Source: Cercis canadensis
Taxonomy: Eukaryota > Streptophyta > Magnoliopsida > Fabales > Fabaceae
DNA: 64,000 nucleotides
NCBI GenBank assembly: GCA_003255065.1
Contig: QAOA01000060.1
Coordinates: forward strand, 420,741-484,740
Direction of reading: 5' to 3'
A model generated the notes under the pieces. The model was given only the letters and a program-made list of their open reading frames with translations, was not told the DNA's origin and ran no database searches. The position numbers and the translations under genes were made by a program. This document shows, piece by piece, positions 1 to 12,800 of the stretch (its first letter is position 1; each line of letters begins with the position of its first letter).

Positions 1-96
1 TAAAAAAAAAAGCCTTATGGCTATTATTTATATATTAGTTGGCCTACCTCAACCTTTTATTGGCATTAGCATCTTGTCTCTTTTGCTTTCTTTCAG

Positions 97-812
97 GCTA
101 GAACCTCCTGCACTGGGAATAATTTTCAAGAATGACAATCCTGATATCTCTGCAAAACCTGTTCAATTTACCAAAGTCGCCCATATTTTGGGGAAAGGAA
201 TTGAGGAAGTTTTCTTCTGGTACCCTATAGCTCCTCCTGGTTATGTTTCTCTAGGATGTGTTGTCTCCAGAACAGATGAAGCACCACGTGCAGATTTCTT
301 TTGCTGCCCAAGGATGGATCTTGTTAGCCAAGCGAATATCCATGAGGTGCCACTTTCAAGATCTTCAAGTTCAAGGTCACCTCAATGCTGGAGCATTTGG
401 AAAGTAGAAAATCAGGTTTATATTTGGTTTTAACTGCACTCAACTTACCCCTAAAAGAAGTTTTGCATTTATGTCATCTAGAGTTCAAATAAAGATAACT
501 TCTTACATTTCCATGCTCTGCGGAAGTTTCTTTCTTATGCTAATTGCTAAATACATGTTGATTTGTTTCACATGCTAGGGAAGGGCTTATGATTGTTGTG
601 CTCTTTCTGATGCATTAAAAGAAAATTTTATGCACCACCCCATCTCTATGCAGGCCTGCACTTTTCTGGCTCGTTCTGATCTTAAAAAGCCATCAAGCCG
701 TTTGGCCTACACAATTGGTGATTCAGTGAAGCCCAAGACTCGAGAAAATGTAACTGCTGAGCTGAAGCTGAGACGCTTTTCTCTGACAATTTTGGACAGC
801 TTATATGGAATG
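97..812 (+). other. VPS62/DUF946-like repeat of the VPS13 protein (first two visible exons)
   Basis: Exons 97-415 and 654-812 encode a stretch with the motif [16 protein letters not shown] and a following FFCCPRMDL, typical of the plant VPS62/DUF946 fold found inside plant VPS13 proteins. The first base shown is codon position 3, so at least one coding exon lies upstream. The family-level call is firm; the exact role of this repeat is not known to me. Confidence 0.75.
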
Positions 813-3800
813 GTATGTTCTATATGCCTAACATGAAAACAGGTTCCAATGTTCCGGAATATAATACCAATAAAAATTTGATGACTCTTTCAGATGACAC
901 CCCTATTTGACACGACCATTACCAATATTAAGCTTGCAACACATGGTCAACTAGAAGCAATGAATGCAGTGCTGATTTCTTCAATTGCAGCATCGACCTT
1001 CAATGCGCAATTAGAGGCATGGGAGCCACTTGTTGAGCCATTTGATGGAATATTCAAGTAATATATTGGTGTTCAACATTTTCTTTTACAAATTTTTCAA
1101 ATTACGATTCTGTAGTAACGGTCTGATTTCTTTCTTCTGTTTTAATCATGAGCGCTTCCTAGATCGAAAATGTCATTAGTTATGTTTCTTTTCTGACTTG
1201 TTTAGGTTTGAAACTTATGATACCAATGTACACTCTCAATCAAGACTTGGGAAGAGAATTCGCATTGCTGCTACCACTATCATGAATGTAAATGTCAGTG
1301 CAGCAAATCTCGAAGCCTTTATCGGAAGCATCCTTTCATGGAGAAGACAGTTAGAGCTTGAACAAAAAGCAACAAAGGTAAATGAGGTCAAATTCAAAAT
1401 CCTTTATTCCCTTATCCTTTAAAGCAGATGCTCTTTTGAAGCCTTACCAGTTCTCTTGCTTTGCAGGAGGCTGGAGGTCAACAAAAAAATGGAGAGGATA
1501 CAACTTTTTCTGCACTGGATGAGGATGACTTACAGACTTTAATAGTAGAAAATGAACTTGGGTGTGATATCTACCTTAAAAAAGTGGAGGAAGATATTGA
1601 TACAGTCGACAAGCTGCATGATGGTGACTGTGCTTCTGTATGGATTCCACCTCCAAGGTTTTCAGATAGGTTGAGTGTTGCAGATGAATCAAGGGAAGCA
1701 CGTTATTATATTGCTGTACAGATACTTGAAGCCAAGGTCATAATATATTGGAATGGTTTATCAAGTATTTCAATCATTATTCTGCTCACCACCAGCAAAA
1801 TTGAATTGGATTCATTCTATTATTTGCAGGGTTTGCCCCTCATTGATGATGGTAACAGCCATAACTTCTTCTGTGCTTTGCGTCTTGTTGTTGATAGTCA
1901 GGCCACAGAACAGCAAAAGCTTTTTCCCCAGAGTGCGAGGACAAAGTGTGTGAAGCCTGTTGTTGTGAGAACTAATAATTGGGAAGAAGGCACAGTAAAG
2001 TGGAATGAAATTTTCATATTTGAAGTTCCTCGGAAGGTATTGCACGAATTGGTTAGTTTTATGATTAAGCTGTACTGATATGTTAATATATGATCATTAA
2101 CTGTTTGAGCGAAATGCTCAGTTTCAAGGGAAAAGTTTTTGCCTCAGTTTGCGTTGGGACTAGGTTGTTTTCATGGCTTCTCTTTGGTGTTCTACAGTTT
2201 CCTTTGATAGACATGCAAAGAGATTGGAGAGCCCTTCTGCATAAATCCAATTGTTTTATTTTTGCTTTACTTGGTTGTGTAGCTTTTCTAAGGAGAATAT
2301 CTTATCCTCCCTTCCTTTGTATCCCTTCTCTCCTCCAGTAAGATTTCTTCTTTTATCTATATATATATATGGTCATTAACTGAGATAAGTCATTTAGACA
2401 GACCTGGAGCAGAATCTTTACTCTAATCATATGAAATTTAGGGTATACAAGAATAGAATGTCTTTTTCTTTAGAAAATAACTAAGATGCTGTCATTCAGT
2501 ACTGATAGTTTGTACCATTTTGGGATATGTACTCCATCTGTTCGTTTTGAGTTTCCACCTGGGGTTTTTCTCTTTTGTGTTTTCTATTGAAATTTTGTGT
2601 ATAGTTTTTCTTACTTAGATAACTGTTTATATCATTTTTTGATTCTTTAGATTTAGATACTTATGAAGTTTGTTTTATTTGCTGATCCATTGAGAAACTT
2701 GTTACAGGCGCCTGCTAAGTTGGAAGTAGAGGTGACAAATCTTGCTGCAAAAGCTGGAAAAGGTATGTGTTAGTGACCCTCTTTTCTTAGACTATCTTCA
2801 TGCAAATTCAGAAAGATACATGGATTCAATTTCTCAAATTTGTTGTACTAATTTGTCTGTGTACCATGGAATAAAATGAATTGACTAACAAGGACAACTT
2901 TCTATTTGTTGTTGATTTGTTTAAGCATTCTATTTCCTGTGTATTATGACTTCCTAAATATAGAAACTCATGCAATGCAATTCTGCTTGTTTTCTTTCTC
3001 TCACTAATTGTGGTTTGTTATTGCCAGATTGGAGTTCTTCTTCTTTTTGGGTTCTTCTCATGTTGTCACCTTTAAAATAATTTAAAAAGAAAAAAAGCTT
3101 TTAAGCTCAATCCAAATGGCAACCGAGCTGTCATATTCACATGCCATCAATGTAGTTGTGACCTGACAAACAAATAGAGATTTTCTCGTGGTAAAACTAT
3201 TATCTAAAATAGACCTGGATATTGCCGATACGTTGGAATCTGGTGATGTTTTCTTGTTCCCTGATAGCTTGCAGATATCAGATAAAAAGGAGAAATGAAG
3301 ATATAAAATCAATATGAAGGTCCTTTGATTTTTGAGGGACTTCTAATTATTGGTTTTTAGATATTTTGATAAGATGAAGGAAGGCAAAATCATGTGCTTT
3401 CTATATCGTTAGTTTGAAAAGAATGCTAGAATCATTTAGGTCCAGTTCTGCATAAAAACTCTGCTAACCAGATAATACAAGCCTTAGCTTGCTTTTGCTT
3501 TTTCCTCAGAGGTCAGAACTTTTATATACATCATGCAGGTGATGTTGTGGGTGCACTTTCTTTTTCTGTTGGGCATGGTGCAAATACTTTAAGGAAGGTT
3601 GCTTCTGTGAGAATTGTTTATCAACCACAAGATGTTCCGAATATTAGATCATATCCGCTTAAGAGAATGGTGAGTTATTATATTTTGCATAATTATACAG
3701 CTCATATGAATAGAATTGAGAATTTTTTTGCTTCTTTATTGTTTGCTTTTGTAGGTTCAACAAAACAATGAAGATATGCATGATGGATGTCTTTTAGTTT

Positions 3801-6800
3801 CAACTACTTATTTTGAAAGAAATACAATTGCAAACCTTCAAAAAGATATCGTTAGTGAGAATGTTATTGATAGAGAGATAGGCTTCTGGGTAGGGCTTGG
3901 CCCAGATGGAGAGTGGGATAGTATTCGGTCATTGCTTCCACTTTCTGTGGTTCCAAAATCATTACAAAATGAATTTATTGCAATGGAAGTTGTTATGAAA
4001 AATGGAAAGAAGCATGCAATATTCAGGGGTCTTGTTACAGCCGTGAATGATACAGATGTCAAGTTAAGTATTGCTACATGTCATGCATCTGTAAGTCTTG
4101 GTACTGATCCTTCACTTGGAGCGAGCAGTACTAATACTGTAGTGGAAGAGGTCTTTCAAAATCAGTATTATCAGGCAACATCTGGTTGGGGAAACAAATG
4201 GCCAAGCATGCAACATGATGATCCTGGCCATTGGAGCACAAGGGACTTCTCATACTCATCTAAGGTCGGTATGCTTATATTGTATATTTTTTCTGTTATT
4301 ACATATTATCTTATATATTTATCATCATTATATTTGTAATTTTGATAACTTGTTTCATTTCAAGGACTTCTTTGAACCTCCTCTTCCTCCTGGATGGAAA
4401 TGGATGGCAGGATGGACCATAGATAAATCCCAGTTTGTTGACAGTGAAGGCTGGGCATATGGACCTGACTTTAAATACTTAAAATGGCCTCCTGCTTCTT
4501 CAAAGTTTTCAACAAAATCAGCCTCAGATGTTGTGCGTCGGAGGCGTTGGATTCGTACAAGAATTTCGGAGCAACGTGCAAATTGCATGGAAAATGAAAC
4601 CAGTCCTGTATATCCAGGTGCTTCTGCTGTTTTACCTTGGAGAAGTACATTAAAGAACTCTGATCAATGTTTGCAAGTTCGACCTAGTTCTGATAATCTT
4701 CAGCTCTCATATTCATGGGGTCGTGCTGTATGTGTTGGTTCAAGCTATGTGTACATAAAAGACCAGCTTATAATAGATCAAGGTTCTAGGCAAAATTCTC
4801 TGATTCCCACTTGTTCTTTGAAGCTAAATCAGCTTGAGAAGAAGGATATACTTCTGTGCTGCTATCCTAGTAGTGGAAATAAATTATTTTGGTTTAGTGT
4901 ATGCACAGATGCCGCTGTTCTTAATACTGAATTAAATGCACCTGTATATGATTGGAGAATATCTGTTAACTCTCCTATGAAGTTAGAAAACCGGCTTCCT
5001 TGTCCTGCTGAATTTACAATCTGGGAGAAAAGAAAGGAAGGGAATTTTGTTGAGCGACATCAGGGTGTCATTTCTTCTCGCCAGAGTGTACATATTTATT
5101 CAGCAGATATTCAGAAACCTGTCTATCTTACTTTATTTGTGCAGGGCGGATGGGTCATGGAAAAGGTAATAACTTGATCTAAATCTGCATGCTTTAGGAG
5201 GTTCCCTTCTTTGTAATTTTCTCATTCTTCTTCTGAACAAATCTTTCTTTTATCCCAAAAGAAAAATTATTTGCATTGTTTTTGTTTGGCAATCATAGAT
5301 GGTACAAGTCTCATGTTCTTTTCTTGCTTCCTTGTTTTAGGACCCTGTTCTTATATTGGATCCATCTTTCTCCAGTCATGTCTCATCTTTCTGGATGGTT
5401 CACCAGCAAAGCAGAAGGTTTGTATTCAGAATTTGAAGCAAAAAATTTCAGCCAACTCTTCAATTGACTTGTTGCATTCCTACCATATCTAATGCATTCT
5501 GTTTCTTTAAATGTCATATAATTCAATCTAATTTTTCGTATTCATTGAGTTACTAATGCTATAACTACTCAGTTCTATATCCGCTTCTTTCTTTGTTTTC
5601 TAAAAACTTGAACATGAATATTATTTTTCCTCCAGTATGATTTCCGTATCATAAATTGTGTTGTCCTACACTAAAGGTCATTTACCATTTATGTTTTATA
5701 TTTTTTTTTGTATGAATTAATTTCTGGAGCTCAGTGATTCTGGTGGCATGAATAAGTGGCAGTATATTGTATATTTTCTTATCATGTGTTTTATTCAGAT
5801 GTATATTTGTCATTGGTCGAAAAAGGGGGAAAAAGAGGAGGAAAAGGGGTAGATTTTAATATTGGCTAATTTGAAGGCTATATTTTATCATAGATTTGTT
5901 GTACAATAACCTTGATAATTAATTCTATCATTAGGCGTTAAGGTCATCTGTCAATCATAATGTTTGCAGAAAATTGCGTGTGAGCATTGAACATGACATG
6001 GGTGGGACAAATGCTGCACCAAAAACTTTAAGACTTTTTGTTCCATATTGGATTGTGAACGAGTCATCTCTAGCTTTGGCTTATCGTGTTGTGGAAGTGG
6101 AACCTTTGGAAACTGCAGATGTGGATTCTGTCCGACTCTCTAGAGCAGTTAAGTCAGCCAAAACTACCTTGAAAAATCCTATAAGCTCAATGGATAGAAG
6201 GCATTCTAGTTCAAGGAGAAATCTTCAAGTACTTGAAGCAATTGAAGACAACAATCCGTTTCCTAGTATGCTTTCACCACAAGATTATGTTGGTCGCAGT
6301 GGAGTTACAATGTTTCAATCTCAAAAAGATACATACTTGTCACCACGGGTGGGCATTGCCGTTGCTATGCGCCATTCTGAAGTTTACAGTTCTGGGATTT
6401 CTCTGCTTGAGCTTGAAAACAAGGTCAGATTAAGGGTCAACATACCAGCTTCACATTGGTGTTTCAAATATACTTATTTCCTTTCAGTTGTGATGCATTA
6501 GGATTTCCTCAAGTTTGCTTCATAGAATATGATGTTGATTGAACCTTGATGTCTCTTTCAGGAACGTATTGATGTTAAGGCTTTCAATTCAGATGGATGT
6601 TACTACAAGCTTTCAGCATCACTGAACATGACTTCCGACAGAACAAAGGTTGGAGGATATAAACTTGTATTTACATTTTGGTAATAAATTACCACCTTAT
6701 GATTCTGATCTGATGGCTACACTGCATGAAAAATTATTTTATTTTGGGGTTTTGTAAATACGATTATTATATGTTTTTGTTAGAATATTCTTAGAAAATT

Positions 6801-9800
6801 AGAATATTGATTGACTGTGATTATTGTAGTTTTTATAGCTTACATCTAGGCTTGTAACTAGGATGTGATTAGGCCTGTATTTATTGTACAGTTCATATAA
6901 ATAATACCTGTGAGAAGCTAGTCTCACACACTTCCACCCTTTCTCACATGGTATCAGATCAATTTTAGTGAGAAAAAAAATTCTCCCTTCCCGCTGTGCA
7001 TTTTTCCAGCAGTGAATATTCTCTCCCCTGCTGTGTTTTCACTCCAGCAGAGTTCTTATCACTAGGGTTTAGTGGCTGTGCCTCTTTCTAGCCACCCTAG
7101 GATTCGAGTTTTCAAAATCCACCTCCATAGTCAAAGTCAGAAGCCTTCAATTGGTCCATCCCTGGAATCGTATTGCCGTCCGCCTTTGCATGCGCCCACA
7201 CGCTCTGCTGCCAGCTCTGCGAGTGACTCCCACGCGCTGACAGCTTCTTCGGCGCGTGGAGGCACATGGCTTCTCCGACCACCGTGAAACTTTCCAGATC
7301 CCTCCTCCGGCATATTTCTGACCTATTCCTGCCCTTATTTTGGTGTTATCAGATCTGAACAGCATTGCATTAGTTCTGTTCTCTTCCAATTTCTTAAAGG
7401 TTAGGACTTTGTTTTGGAACCAACAGATCCAAATGGCTTCTTCAGACACTGACACCACTGCACGTCAACCATTCCACACTCTTCTACACCAACTATCTGT
7501 GCTGAAAAATTAACTAGTTCTAATAACTACATGACATGGTCTGTTTTTGTGGAGTTGTGGTTCTTAGGCCAGGGCCATGAGGAACACTTGGTAAAACAAG
7601 TTAAAGATATCCCTGATCAGGATAAGCCTAAGTGGAAACAGGTTGATGCATATCTTTGCAATGTCCTCTGGCAGTCTATTGATTGTATTCTTGTTGACCA
7701 ATATCGGCCATATCGTACTTGTTATGAAGTTTGGCACAAAGCCAAAAAGCTCTACTCAAATGATATAAATCGTTTTTATAATGTTGTCTCTAGTATGAAG
7801 ACGATCAAGAAACAAGATCTGGATATGCTGACCTCTCTGGGGCAGATTGAGACTCTTAAACATGAATTCAAAATATTAACGAATTTCCCTGATTGTGGCC
7901 ATGTTGGCAATTTATTCATATTAAAGATAACTAAATACTGAGTTCTGTTAGGAAGCACTCTTGATTTGTGATCTTTGGCATTGGATTATCTTATCAGCTA
8001 CTAAAAACTATCAAGTTGTTTGACATCCAGGTGGTTCATTTCCAGCCACACACTCTGTTTGTTAATAGGGTTGGATATAGTCTCTGTCTGCAGCAATGTA
8101 ATTCTCAGTCAACTGCATGGATTCATCCCACTGATCCTCCAAAAGCCTTTGGGTGGCAGTTATCTGCCAAAGTCGAATTGTTGAGGGTATGTGATATTCC
8201 AAGTGTTTTTGTCTGACTTCATATACATTTGAAATATTTTCTATATCTTATTAAAAATCATATATTCATTCAGTTGTGCATGGATGGATACAAGTGGAGT
8301 ATACCATTTAGTGTTTGCAATGAAGGTGTAATGCGCATTAACTTGAAAAAAGATGTTGGAGACGATCAAAAGCAATTAAGGGTAGCAGTGAGAAGCGGTG
8401 CTAAGAGATCACGCTTTGAAGTTGTTTTTCGTCCAAATTCATTGTCAAGTCCTTACAGGTTTTTCTTCTCTCATGTATCTTACTTAGGAACCATCACAAT
8501 ATTCCTTATGGTTTTAATTGTGCAATCTTGACATTCGTGAAGTATTTGTAGTCTATTCTTTTTAATTGTCTCATGAGTATAACTTTTTTTTTTCTTTGAA
8601 GGATTACTTCATCTATTTATGTTTCCGTCAATGGTCCTATTGAGTATATATTTATAATGTCTCTTCCTTTTCTTTCTTTATCAGTATTATCATTTATATA
8701 GATTGTGGGACTTCATCTCAATGTAAAATTAATTAACTTTATGCCAACAGGATTGAAAATCGTTCCATGTTCTTGCCCATCCGCTTTCGTCAAGTTGATG
8801 GTACTGATGATTCTTGGCAGCTTCTTCTTCCTAATAATGCTGCTTCATTTCTTTGGGAAGATCTTGGTAGAAGACATATAATGGAGCTCTTGGTAGATGG
8901 TACTGACCCAACAAAATCACTAAAGTATGATATTGATGAAATTTCTGATCATCAACCCATCCATGTAACGGATGGATCAACCAGAGCCTTGCGTGTTACT
9001 ATCATAAAGGAGGAGAAAATCAATGTTGTTAAGATCAGTGATTGGATGCCTGAAACTGGGCCTACAGGAGTTCTGAGCAGAAGATCTATACTGTCAATGT
9101 CTCAGATATTTAAAATTGACTCTCAAAAGCAACAATCAATGCCAATTGCAGATTCTGAATTCCACATCACTTTTGAGCTTGCTGAGCTGGGGATATCCAT
9201 CATTGATCATACACCTGAGGAGATATTGTACCTGTCTGTTCAAAATCTCTTTGTGGCATATTCAACTGGTTTGGACTCTGGAATTAGTCGGTAGGTTTTG
9301 CATTTAGTTAGCATTTGCATCTTTGAATTTAAGGTTAAAAATTAGGTTATTAGTCATGCATAAAATATTTCCCAAGTTCTGGTGGAAATACAGTTCAGAT
9401 CCACTTTCCGTCAACCAATACAATTTGGCCACTTTCCCAGCTTTTAGGTTAACCATCTGACAAAAAAATTATTCTGGTTAGCTGGTGTCCTACAGTCATT
9501 TAATTTTGAAAATTCTATATGTTTTCTGTTTCAGATTTAAACTCAGAATGCGTGGGCTACAAGTAGATAATCAGTTGCCATTAAGTCAAATGCCAGTTCT
9601 CTTCAGGCCACAAAGAGTGGTGGCTGAAACTGATTATATCCTGAAATTTTCCATGACAATGCAGTCAAATGGATCACTGGATCTCTGTGTATATCCATAT
9701 ATTGGTCTCCATGTGAGCATCTTCAAGTTCTAATTACTATTCTGCAAAAAGGATGTGAATTTTTAAGTCATGAAAAAAAATTATGAATTATAAGGCTCTG

Positions 9801-12800
9801 ATTTCTTTTATGATTATGTTATCATGTTTTGATTGATTTCTTGTAAGCAGGGGCCAGAAAGTTCTGCTGCCTTTTTGATTAACATTCATGAACCCATTAT
9901 TTGGCGCATTCATGAAATGACCCAGCAGGTGAAGCTCAGTAGGTTGTACGATTCTCAAACAACTGCTGCTTCAGTTGATCCAATAATTCAGATCGGGTAT
10001 GCAAGAACATTTCTTTTGGAATTGCAGGTTATCTATGCTAATTTCCTTGAAATTTGACATAACACCTGGAATTGCAGTGTCCTAAATATCTCGGAAGTTC
10101 GATTCAAAGTGTCAATGGCTATGTCACCCAGTCAAAGGCCAAGGGGAGTGCTAGGGTTCTCAGCATCCTTAATGACTGCATTGGGAAACACTGAAAATAT
10201 GCCCGTAAGTAATTTAAATGCTTTCTATAAGCTCCCTTATTTTAAAGAATACTACATCTCTCATAGCTGCTTTGTGAATGAAAATTGATCAACCTCAATT
10301 GTTGTTTGGATTCAAACTACGAGCACACGATGAAAGTCTCATGAAGCTATGTTATTTTCCTGAGATTATCAACCAATCATTAAGCTCTTGAGAGATGATT
10401 ATTTATTCAATATTGTATCCTCTCCAAATCTTTTCTTTTGCGCATTTCCCTTTTTTGTTATTTTTGCAACCAAGCATCACATTCTTGGGGTAGAATTTTA
10501 TGGTGGTGAAACATGAACTATGATACTTCAAGATTGTTTGTTTGTTTTTTTTAACTTCCACATTTAACTCTCCTATTCAGTCAAAGTACAACTTGAGGCT
10601 GTCAAAATAATGCCATGCCTCTTAATTTTTGTGCCTGATTGGCTCTTCTCTGCTATTTTGAAATCAGTGGTAAATCCTCAGGATTTTCGACAAAACAAAT
10701 CTCGAGATACTAGTCCTCTCATTAACTCAGTCTCAGGTTTGGGAAAACATAGGGCTAACACTTATAAATGTGTACCTCTCTACCAGGTCAGGATAAATCA
10801 GAAATTTCACGAGAATGTGTCCATGAGGCAGAGTTCTATGATTAGCATGGCTATTTCAAATATCCGGAGGGATCTTCTGGGTCAACCACTGCAGCTGCTC
10901 TCAGGTGTTGATATATTAGGTAATGCAAGCAGTGCTCTTGGACATATGAGTAAAGGCGTGGCTGCATTGTCAATGGATAAGAAATTCATTCAAAGTCGGC
11001 AGAGACAGGTTAGTGATCTTTCATGGATTCATATGTTACAAATCTGATAGACATATTATTTCCAGAATCTTATGCTTTATATAAAGACATGGCAACTGCA
11101 AGCTGTCTGCTATTCTTTTTACGTGCATTTATAAAGGTGGCAACCTTGATAATCAGTTATTGTTGCTCCTAAAACATATGTTTCCAGGATCAAAAAACCC
11201 CAAGAAAAGAACTAGACAACATTTTCAGCCCCTTTTCTTGGTCCTGGTTGGGAGAGGGAATATATTTGTTTCAACTTATAAAGAAAATTATAAATGAATC
11301 ATATTTATAATTGGAACCCTGGTGATTTTATAAATAGGTCTTAGTCAATGTACTTATGGGGCTATACGCATGTCCTGTACTGTGTTGGTATATTTGAAAT
11401 GGAAATTGTCAAAGATCCAGTTGGCCTAAAACTTTGACCTGTTAAGCAAGGGCGCATGAATGGTTTTGTTGATTTTGACACATCAACTGATATTTGGATA
11501 GTTTTACTCCACTGATGTATTTATTTGCTTTTTCGCTTTCCTTTCTGTTTGTAGTCCTCCTTTCTTAATAAAAGATTATTTTCTCCACCAAAGCAAACAG
11601 ACCTGTTTCCTGTTAAGGCACAGTGAGCTGTTCGTTTGTGAATACAGCATGAACCCACACTTGGCTGAGAAGTTAAAGCTTTTAAGCACTGGCCCAAGAA
11701 TTGTTCTAGGAACTCTAAAGGAATTGAATCATTAGACATTGCTTCCCTAATTAAGCTAGTTCATTTCCACCTCTGTGTCTTTGTTGCTATTTTTGTAGTT
11801 GTAAACATTTATTGCCATGTTGCTGATATAAAAGGATAATGATATATATATGTTTAATGTACCCTTTTATGACAGGAAAGCAAAGGTGTGGAGGACTTCG
11901 GTGATGTTCTAAGAGAGGGAGGTGGAGCATTAGCTAAAGGTTTATTCAGAGGTGTAACTGGCATTTTAACAAAACCTCTTGAAGGAGCAAAAACTTCTGG
12001 TGTAGAGGGTTTTGTTCAGGGTGTTGGGAAGGGAATTATTGGTGCAGCTGCACAACCAGTTAGTGGTGTTCTGGATCTTCTTTCAAAAACAACTGAAGGT
12101 GCCAATGCGATGAGGATGAAAATTGCATCTGCAATAACATCTGATGAACAACTTCTCCGGAGGAGACTTCCTCGTGTGATAAGTGGTGATAATTTGCTTC
12201 AACTATATGATGAGTACAAAGCTCAAGGACAGGTACCATTCGTTCAGCTTGCAATAGATCACAAACCTAAAGTGCCTTTCACTATTTGAACATCTGAAAT
12301 TTCAATTGTAGACATGCAAACAGTGTATATTGCAACAAAGCAATGTATTCTCATTGAAAACCTGGATACTGAGTTGTTTGAATCCAAGTTTAGGAAGATT
12401 TGAAGAAATTTTATCACTTTTATTTCCTTTTACAAAATAAATGTTTCTGTTGTATAATTCACTTTCAAAATATTGACAAATGTTAATGTAAATAGGTTGA
12501 AAATTAAGGTTGCATCAAATAATGTTTGAGGATCATGCTTGAGGCAAGTAGCTGATACACATTAGAGTTTTGCGATTCATATTCTACATATTCCCCTCAT
12601 ATGTGTGATAAGTTATTGTAAAATATAGAATAGAGAAAGTAGAAATGGATGCCGTTACCCACACTTGGGTCGGCACAACATATATATATAAAAGAGAAGA
12701 GAGTACAGTGATAAATTAGGGAATGACTATTTTACCCTTACTCACTAACACTCCCCCTCAAGCTGGAGCATTGATATTAATCATGCCCAGCTTGTTACAA

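Larger units (their letters stand above)
6778..7945 (+). mobile_element. 5'-only Copia retrotransposon fragment in a VPS13 intron
   Basis: A probable 5' LTR runs 6778-6948 (TGTTAGAATATTC ... CTCACA). It is followed directly by a primer-binding site TGGTATCAGA (6949) complementary to initiator Met-tRNA, a leader, and a decayed gag start at 7433. The gag frame shifts near 7495 and reads on to 7941 with Copia gag-like sequence. No pol region or 3' LTR is seen before the next VPS13 exon at 8031, so the 3' part has been lost. The right edge is approximate. The host intron (6649-8030) keeps intact splice sites. Confidence 0.75.
4365..9712 (+). other. Dysferlin-like block and SHR-BD (VAB) domain of the VPS13 protein
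   Basis: Exon 4365-5165 opens with a [10 protein letters not shown] ... EGWAYG ... KYLKWPP ... RRRRWIRTR series that matches the paired-Trp/Arg pattern of dysferlin-type domains. From about 4680 the SHR-BD domain starts ([11 protein letters not shown], then [13 protein letters not shown]). It continues through 5341-5417 and 5970-6423 ([20 protein letters not shown]) to the exons ending at 9290 and 9712. SHR-BD was named from the Arabidopsis SHRUBBY/SHORT-ROOT interaction; in VPS13 it is the adaptor-binding VAB region. Domain limits are approximate. Confidence 0.7.
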
